Source: Ichthyophis bannanicus
Lineage: Eukaryota > Chordata > Amphibia > Gymnophiona > Ichthyophiidae
Direction of reading: 5' to 3'
Assembly: GCA_033557465.1 (NCBI GenBank)
Contig: CM066033.1
Span: 232,750,109-232,814,108, forward strand
DNA length: 64,000 bases
Shown here: positions 58,204 through 64,000 of the stretch, piece by piece
Position numbering within the stretch: the first letter of the stretch is position 1
How the letters are laid out: the number at the start of each line of letters is the position of its first letter
The notes under the pieces: generated by a model
What the model was told of the DNA's origin: nothing
The model's database searches: none
The model's input: the letters and a program-made list of their open reading frames with translations, nothing else
Made by a program: the position numbers and the translations under genes

Positions 58204-58790
58204 ATGGTCTATCTAGTCTGCCCAGTGATGTGGTTAGAGTGGTTCTACATGCCACTTTATGCAGGCCATCCCTCTATTTATTGAAGTATAAAATACATTT
58301 AAGTTTGCTTTGATTTCATGTGAAGACAGAATTGAAATATTTGTTAATTCCACTTTATCCTCATCAGCTTCTACATTCTTTCTTTTCATCCTTGAGTCTG
58401 ACAATGGCACTTTTATACTTCTTCCTTTCACTAACCTATCTAAAAAATGTCTTGTCATCCCATTTTTTATGCATTGGCTATTTTTTCTTCTAGTTGTATC
58501 TTTGCTTTTTGACTACTTTCCTAGCTTTTCTTATCTTTTCCAAATATTATTGTTTCCTCTTTCTGTGATCTCTTGTATTTTATGAAGGCTCATCTCACCT
58601 TTCAACCATGTCAGGAATCATTTGGCCTTCTTTCCACCTTTTTTAAAGTTTGTAATACATCTTGTCTGAGCTTCCAAGATGGTATTTTTAAACAATGTTC
58701 AGGTCTGATATAAACTTTTAGCCATTGTAGTTGCTCCTTTTGTTTTTTCCCCAACCATTTTCCTTATTTTTTCATGGTTTTCCTTTTGAA
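58204..58790 (-). pseudogene. CR1-type LINE, endonuclease-RT linker fragment
   Basis: Minus frames read VPLSDSRMKRKNVEADEDKV and correspond to the linker (16600-16860) of the CR1 at 13888. This is a separate copy from its left neighbour, with a CR1 3'-end sliver at 58204-58225. Confidence 0.7.
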
Positions 58791-58867
58791 AGTTAAATGC
58801 TTGCACTGTAGATTTCCTTGCTGGCCTCCCTCCATTTATTAAATCAAATTTGATCATGTTAAGAACA

Positions 58868-59302
58868 AATAAGAACATAAGATATACCATAATTGTTCAG
58901 ACCAAAGGTCTATCAAGCCGCATATCCTGTTTCCAATAGTAACCAATCCAGGTCAAAAGTACCTGTCAGGTTCCCAAAAGGTAGACAGATTCCATGCTGC
59001 TTATTCCAGGTGTAAGCAGTCAATTTCCCTAATCTACTTTAATAATGGCTTATGGATTTTTCTTCCAGGAACTTGTCCAAACCTCTTTTAAACTCAGCTA
59101 CATTAACAGCTTTGATTATATCCTCTGGCAATGAATTCCAGAATCTGATTACGCATTCTGTGAAAAGATATTTTCTCTAATTATTCTTAACTGTGCTACA
59201 TTGTAGCTATATTGCATGTCCTCTAGTCTTTCTTACTTTTTGAAGAAGTATACAACCAATCTATGTTTACCCTGTTCTACTCCACTCATTATTTTATAAT
59301 CC
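58868..59302 (-). pseudogene. CR1-type LINE 3' end, left part of a split copy
   Basis: It has the AAGAACATAAGATATACC tail signature in reverse, then the decayed C-terminus. An L2-like LINE interrupts it at about 59303; CR1 resumes at about 60988. Confidence 0.75.
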
Positions 59303-60987
59303 CTACTTACAGCTCTAACCGAAAACCTCACAGAAGGCATTGATAAAACAAAGGATTCATCCTCATATTCCTGGACATCAAAGCTGCCTTGGACTCTGTC
59401 CCACACAATCTGATCATACAATGTCTGCAAACAATCGAATGGAAAAGCACCTTGCTAAAATAGGAATGATATGAACCATCAGACCGCCATCTCTGAATAA
59501 AAATGGGCAATGAATCCTCAGAGCCTTATTTATAGCGACAGGGAGTCCCCCAAGTCTCAGCCCTATTTTCATTGTTATTCAACCTCTTCATCCAGCCAGT
59601 CTGCTCTATAATACAAGCATACAACCTACTCTATCACATATGGGCAGATACTTTATGCTCCAATCAACACCACTAACCCAACCATCACCCATGCAAAGAA
59701 ATGTTTCACCGCCATATCAACATGGCTCACTTAGCACAACATGAATATAAATCTTAAGAAAATGGAAGTCTTGTATATCATCAAGGACACCAACTTCTTA
59801 CCACCTACTCACATAACTTGCCAGAGCCCAACTACAAGTCAAACCTCAAGTATGTTACCTGGAGATCATTCTTGATCAGCAACTCACACTTTCTCCACAC
59901 ATAAGCAACATCACAAGAACCACCTACCACAAACTCAAGATGGTACAACATCTAAGACTACTCCTGGACCCAAATGATTTCTGCACAGTCCTTCAAGCAC
60001 TTACGTTCCCTCACTTTGACTACTGTAATCTCATTCTACAAGACTTGCCTAAATCCGCACTTCAACCACTTCAACTAGCCATGAATACTGCAGCATGCTT
60101 CCTGTGCAATGCCACAAGGATGGAATATATTACCCCAATACTCAAACAACTGCACCAACTGCCCATTACCCAACAAATCAAACACAAGTCTATCCACACA
60201 ATCTTCAAGCCCTTCCATGGACTGTCTTCCACCTACCTCCAATCATTAATTCAAAAAACTCCCAATAACAGATCCAGGAGAACCAACTCTCACAACACAC
60301 TTCAAATACGATCTTTAAACACGAAAACCAAGTCAACCACATCCAAAAGGGCCTTCTCCCTCTTTGCACTGGCACTGTGTAATGCTTTACCAGACTATCT
60401 CTACACCATGAATGATCAAACATATTTCAAGAAAACCCTAAAAACTCATTTATTCCTTGAACATTTCCCCTATGAGAATACATAGCCAGTCTTCGGCCAA
60501 TCTAGCCATCCCATCACAACCCCCCCTCCCCAAGCCCCTCCCCCCAAATAACAACAATCCCACACCTTCTGGAGCCGTGGCGTGTGAGTAAAAGCTATTT
60601 CATGACATATACTGTAATATCATGGCTGTAACCTGCTGTTCTTCCCTCCTTCTTCTCTCTTCTGTTCTTTTGTCTATCACTGTCTCTCACTCTGTCCTGT
60701 CTCATATATGGCGTTCCTTTCGTATTTTCTTAAAAAAATAAATAAATAAATTGTATTGTAAACCGCTCTGATGCTTCGGCCTGAGCGGTATATCAAGAAA
60801 TGAAACTTAAACTTAAACTTAAACAGTTATTTAATGTATATAGTTCTATGTTTTTTTACTAAGTTGTTACTGTACCATGTAAGCAAGTTCTATGTACCTC
60901 ACCAAGTTGTCTCTGTTCCATGTAAGCCAACTTGGCTGTTATACGTTAACCTCTTAGACTCATAGATCAGTGTTATAGAAACCCAGT
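59303..60987 (+). pseudogene. L2-like LINE, RT C-terminal half
   Basis: Broken frames lead to an intact stretch (59940-60485) with VQHLRLLLDPNDFCTVLQ, FPHFDYCNLILQDLP, QLHQLPITQQIKHKSI and KRAFSLFALALCNALPDYL, the C-terminal part of the protein. The 3' UTR has the TTGTAAACCGCTCTGATGC stem and CTTAAACTTAAACTTAAAC tail (60805-60825). The last 160 bases look like a second short 3' end with an AAATAAATAAAT tail. It is inserted in a minus CR1. Confidence 0.78.
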
Positions 60988-61217
60988 TAAATAAATAAAT
61001 ATAGACCTGTATCATATTTCCCCTCAGTCATCTCTTTTCCAAGCTGAAGAACCCTAGCTTTTCATATAGGAGGGTATCCTTCCATCCCCTTTATCATTTT
61101 GGTTCATCTTCTCTGTACTTTTTCTAATATTGCTATATCTTTTTTTAAATATGGTGACCAGAACTACACACAATATTCAAGATGTGGTCACACCATGGAG
61201 CAATACAGAAGCGTGGA
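60988..61217 (-). pseudogene. CR1-type LINE, middle part of split copy
   Basis: Inverse of the CR1 C-terminal region, stop-ridden. It joins 59302 on the left and 61784 on the right once the insertions are removed. Confidence 0.75.
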
Positions 61218-61783
61218 GCCCAATTCTATCAGGGACACGTCTAGGCTGTCCAGATGGCCCTGAGCAGGACAGGCCTGTTAGGACCCAATTCTATACCACA
61301 GGAGCAAGACGTTCCCATGGCATACAGAATCGGGCCCGAGGACAGCCCGGCATGCCTCTGCATGCCTGCAGGAATGTCTTCCCTGTAGACACCACTGGCT
61401 CCTGTGGCGCTGACCCTCTTCAACTCTGCAACCAAACCCACGACTGCACAGCCGGGCCCTGGATCAGGCAGTGGGGACCTCCCTGCCCCCGGCACCAGCC
61501 CCAGGGGGGGATGTCCGGCCCCGATCGGCAGATTTGTGCTGTTTATTCCAATTTCGAATAATCAGCACGTACCACCTGATCCTGCAGGATGTACAGGGCC
61601 ATGACCGGAATCAGTCCTGTACATTCTGCCACCTCTGCCCCCCTCCACTCTGCCCAGACTCCACCTCTCCTGCTCCCCACCGGCTCTCCCCGTCCTGCTG
61701 CTCTAGCTGTTCAGGGAGAGTCGGAGGGGGAATAGGAGCAGGACAGCTTGAAAAGCCCCCAAAGTCATGTCTCAGAATTGGGC
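61218..61783. mobile_element. 0.6-kb miniature element, copy A
   Basis: It starts GCCCAATTCT and ends AGAATTGGGC, inside CR1 sequence. GC-rich, with no credible coding frame. Homologous through most of its length to copy B (62091-62722). No clear target duplication. Confidence 0.65.
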
Positions 61784-62090
61784 CCATATTCTCTATTTCT
61801 TTCCTTATGATTCCTAGTATTCTATTTGCTTTCTTGGCCACCGCTGCACATTGGGCAGAGGATTTCAACATATTATCCATGAAGACACCCACATCCTTTT
61901 CCTGGGTGATGATTCCTAATGTGGAACCTTGCATTGTAGTTTGGTTTGCTCTTTCTTAAGTTCATAACTTTGCACTTGTCCACATTACATTTCATCTGCC
62001 ATTTTGGACACCCACTCTCCCAATTTTCGAAAGGACCTTTTTGTAGATTTTCAAAATCCTCTTGTGATTTAACAACTTTGGATAGTTTAG
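61784..62090 (-). pseudogene. CR1-type LINE RT fragment of split copy
   Basis: Minus frames read DVGVFMDNMLKSSAQCAAVA and KWQMKCNVDKCKVMNL, directly homologous to 57691-58200. Confidence 0.8.
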
Positions 62091-62722
62091 AACCCGATCC
62101 AGGAAGGGGCACGTCCAGACATTCCAGATCAGGACAGGCCCCGTTGTACCCAATTCTGCATTGCGGGAGAAAGACGCTCCCTCAGTAGCAGGATCAGGCA
62201 ACGGGACGGTCTGGCATGCCCCTTCAGCAGCCGTGGGGAATGTACAGCCTTTAGGATGGCCAGGCCTTCCCCCGCTCCCGCTGCTACGCTGGTGCCGGAA
62301 CCCCCCCTGACCAGCTCTCCCACCACCTGACACCCGACAGGTCTGCCATGGCCAGGATCTGGTGGCAGGGCATTACCTTTGGTGGATTCATTGCATTGGG
62401 GGGGGGGGGGCTGCTGGGTTGGGGAGCTTGGGCACCCGGCACTTATTTCACCTCCGAGGTAGAATAAGCTGTGTGTCCCCCTGGTGCTCCCTGGACATAC
62501 AGGGCCATGACCTGAATCAGCCCAGTACATCTGGGTGCCTGGCCTGTCCTGCCCATGCTCTGCCCATGCCCCTTCCCCATGTTGCCCCTGTCCTTCTCTC
62601 CTCACACAGAGGCTCTGTGCGTGCGGGGAGAGAGGCTGCCAGAATTCAGGCAGGACGGCTAGCATGGCTGCACATCACAACGGGATGTCCAGCTCCACTA
62701 GTTGCCTTACAGAATTGGGCAC
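62091..62722. mobile_element. 0.6-kb miniature element, copy B
   Basis: It starts AACCCGATCC, ends AGAATTGGGC(AC), and is flanked by TTAG (62087-62090 and 62723-62726). It splits the CR1 between two parts of the sequence that encodes FADDTK. Confidence 0.7.
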
Positions 62723-62770
62723 TTAGTGTCATCTGCAAATGTTGTTATCACTATTATCAAGCAGCCCTAA

Positions 62771-64000
62771 TACCATTACATCAGACATCAGATCCTGTGT
62801 TCTACTAAGGACTAGTTCTCCCTTGTGTCAGCTCCTGGATTGGCCACTCCATGAAGCAATCGTTTATTTCATCTAGAAACTTTAAATGAATAGTATTACT
62901 TCATTTTCCAAGAAAATCCCAACAATTCTATTATAGGCCTTTTTGTATGAACTTTCATACACACCTTATTTTAAGAAAAGCCTTAGCCATTTGTTCCACT
63001 GTCTAATTATTTCGTCTATTTATTATTTTTTGAATTTTAAGAATTATGGTTTATTTTTGTTTTAGAAAAATATTATAATGATGCAGTTTCCCAGAGAATA
63101 TCAATATAGATATGTGTATGCATGCCATACAATATGTATTGCTCTAAATTAGAATCAATGTATTTCTCTTCAAAAATTATTTTAAAAAAATTTAAGTTTA
63201 ATTTACAAGAAAATAGAAACAGTTAAAGCTTTATGTCTAGAAATAAAAAAATACATGGCATATTGATTTTTCTTTGTTTATGTTTGGTAATCTTAGAGAA
63301 GAGATATTGTTAGTTTGTTTCTCTTGAGACCATTCTTGCACTGATTGTTTAATACACAGTAAGAGTTTTGCAGTTCTGTTTAACTCTTTATGAGACACTC
63401 TGTAGTATTGAGGCTGCACACAGCTGACAAGTCAGGACCCTCAAAGACATCATTGAGAAAGAATGTCAGGGGATAGTGGAATTACCATAGGTCCAGCCCC
63501 AGGCCAAAAGCCCTGAGATCAAGAAACGTTAGGCAGGAAGGCTGAAATCTAAGCAAGCAGCAGCAAGTGCAGGAAGAAAGCTAGGGCCCAGGCAGCGATG
63601 CAGTAATAAATGCAGCAACAAGCTAGAATGCAGCTGCAGGAAATAAATCCATGGAGCTCATTACACCTACGGATGTTCATTCGTTTGAAGCAAAATGGGA
63701 AAAGCCAGCATTTCCTGCTTTGTAACATTTATGAATGAACAAGATAGATGAAATGACAAAAATTAATCATTTCTGGATTTTTGTCATTAGTGTGCCTGAA
63801 ATGATGAAAAAACCCGAAATAAGATGAGTTTTAGCACCTTTGTAGGACAATGAAACTAAGCAAACTTTTTTTGCCCGCATACCCCTAATTGCACCAGCAG
63901 GGAGCTATGGCTGCAGAGAGGTTCAAACAGGTCAGCAAATAAGATATGGTCCCTGTTGAGCCAATGAGTTGGTTGCTGGGTGGAGCTTCAACAGCCATCA
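62771..64000. other. AT-rich spacer, no gene seen
   Basis: After about 40 bases of CR1 at 62727-62770 there is no recognisable coding sequence, terminal repeat or RNA gene. Confidence 0.45.

Overview
This is a stretch of vertebrate nuclear DNA made almost entirely of transposable elements, many nested inside one another. The mix points to a large, repeat-rich genome, most like an amphibian and possibly a caecilian: CR1 and L2-like LINEs, a Penelope-like element with a GIY-YIG domain, a tyrosine-recombinase retroelement with an SGNH hydrolase, hAT miniatures, and PIF/Harbinger elements. The species call is an inference. No host gene was recognised.

The backbone is one PIF/Harbinger-like family with ends GGGGTATGTTTACTAAAC and 3-bp TWW target duplications. 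Five copies are complete: 2307-8259, 8905-12902, 22824-26140, 27214-52251 and 53900-57687. A sixth right end lies at 53135. The 25-kb copy (27214-52251) is the gene-bearing one. It holds a two-exon DDE transposase on + (39041-41551), a Myb/SANT-like gene on - (38085-35828), and probably a second small DNA-binding gene on + (about 33.7-34.7 kb). All are damaged by stops or frameshifts. The other copies have no coding block. Every copy carries long subterminal hairpins and one or more tRNA-like modules with A and B boxes at tRNA spacing.

Layout. 1-918: C-terminal part of a transposon-associated protein of unknown class. 1730-8749: L2-like LINE split by Harbinger copy 1, which holds a hAT palindrome, a hAT miniature and a 1.5-kb TG...CA element with a broken ORF. 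8750-13840: minus-strand fragment that looks like a Penelope first ORF, split by copy 2. 13888-18480: nearly full-length CR1 with ORF1, ORF2 and repeated 5' UTR monomers. 18481-19715: inverted 5'-truncated CR1. 20010-20900: YR plus SGNH remnant. 21747-52282: Penelope-like element with inverted terminal arms, split by copies 3 and 4. 43945-47980: a long minus L2-like LINE inside copy 4. 53138-62770: CR1 fragments, mostly minus, split by Harbinger copy 5, an L2-like LINE and two 0.6-kb miniature elements. 62771-64000: nothing recognised.

The nesting gives a relative order. CR1, L2-like and Penelope-like elements were in place first, and Harbinger copies jumped into them later. Harbinger copy 6 predates the Penelope insertion beside it. 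The transposase and SANT proteins of the giant copy are the likely source of the machinery that moved the short copies, though the copy here can no longer encode them intact.
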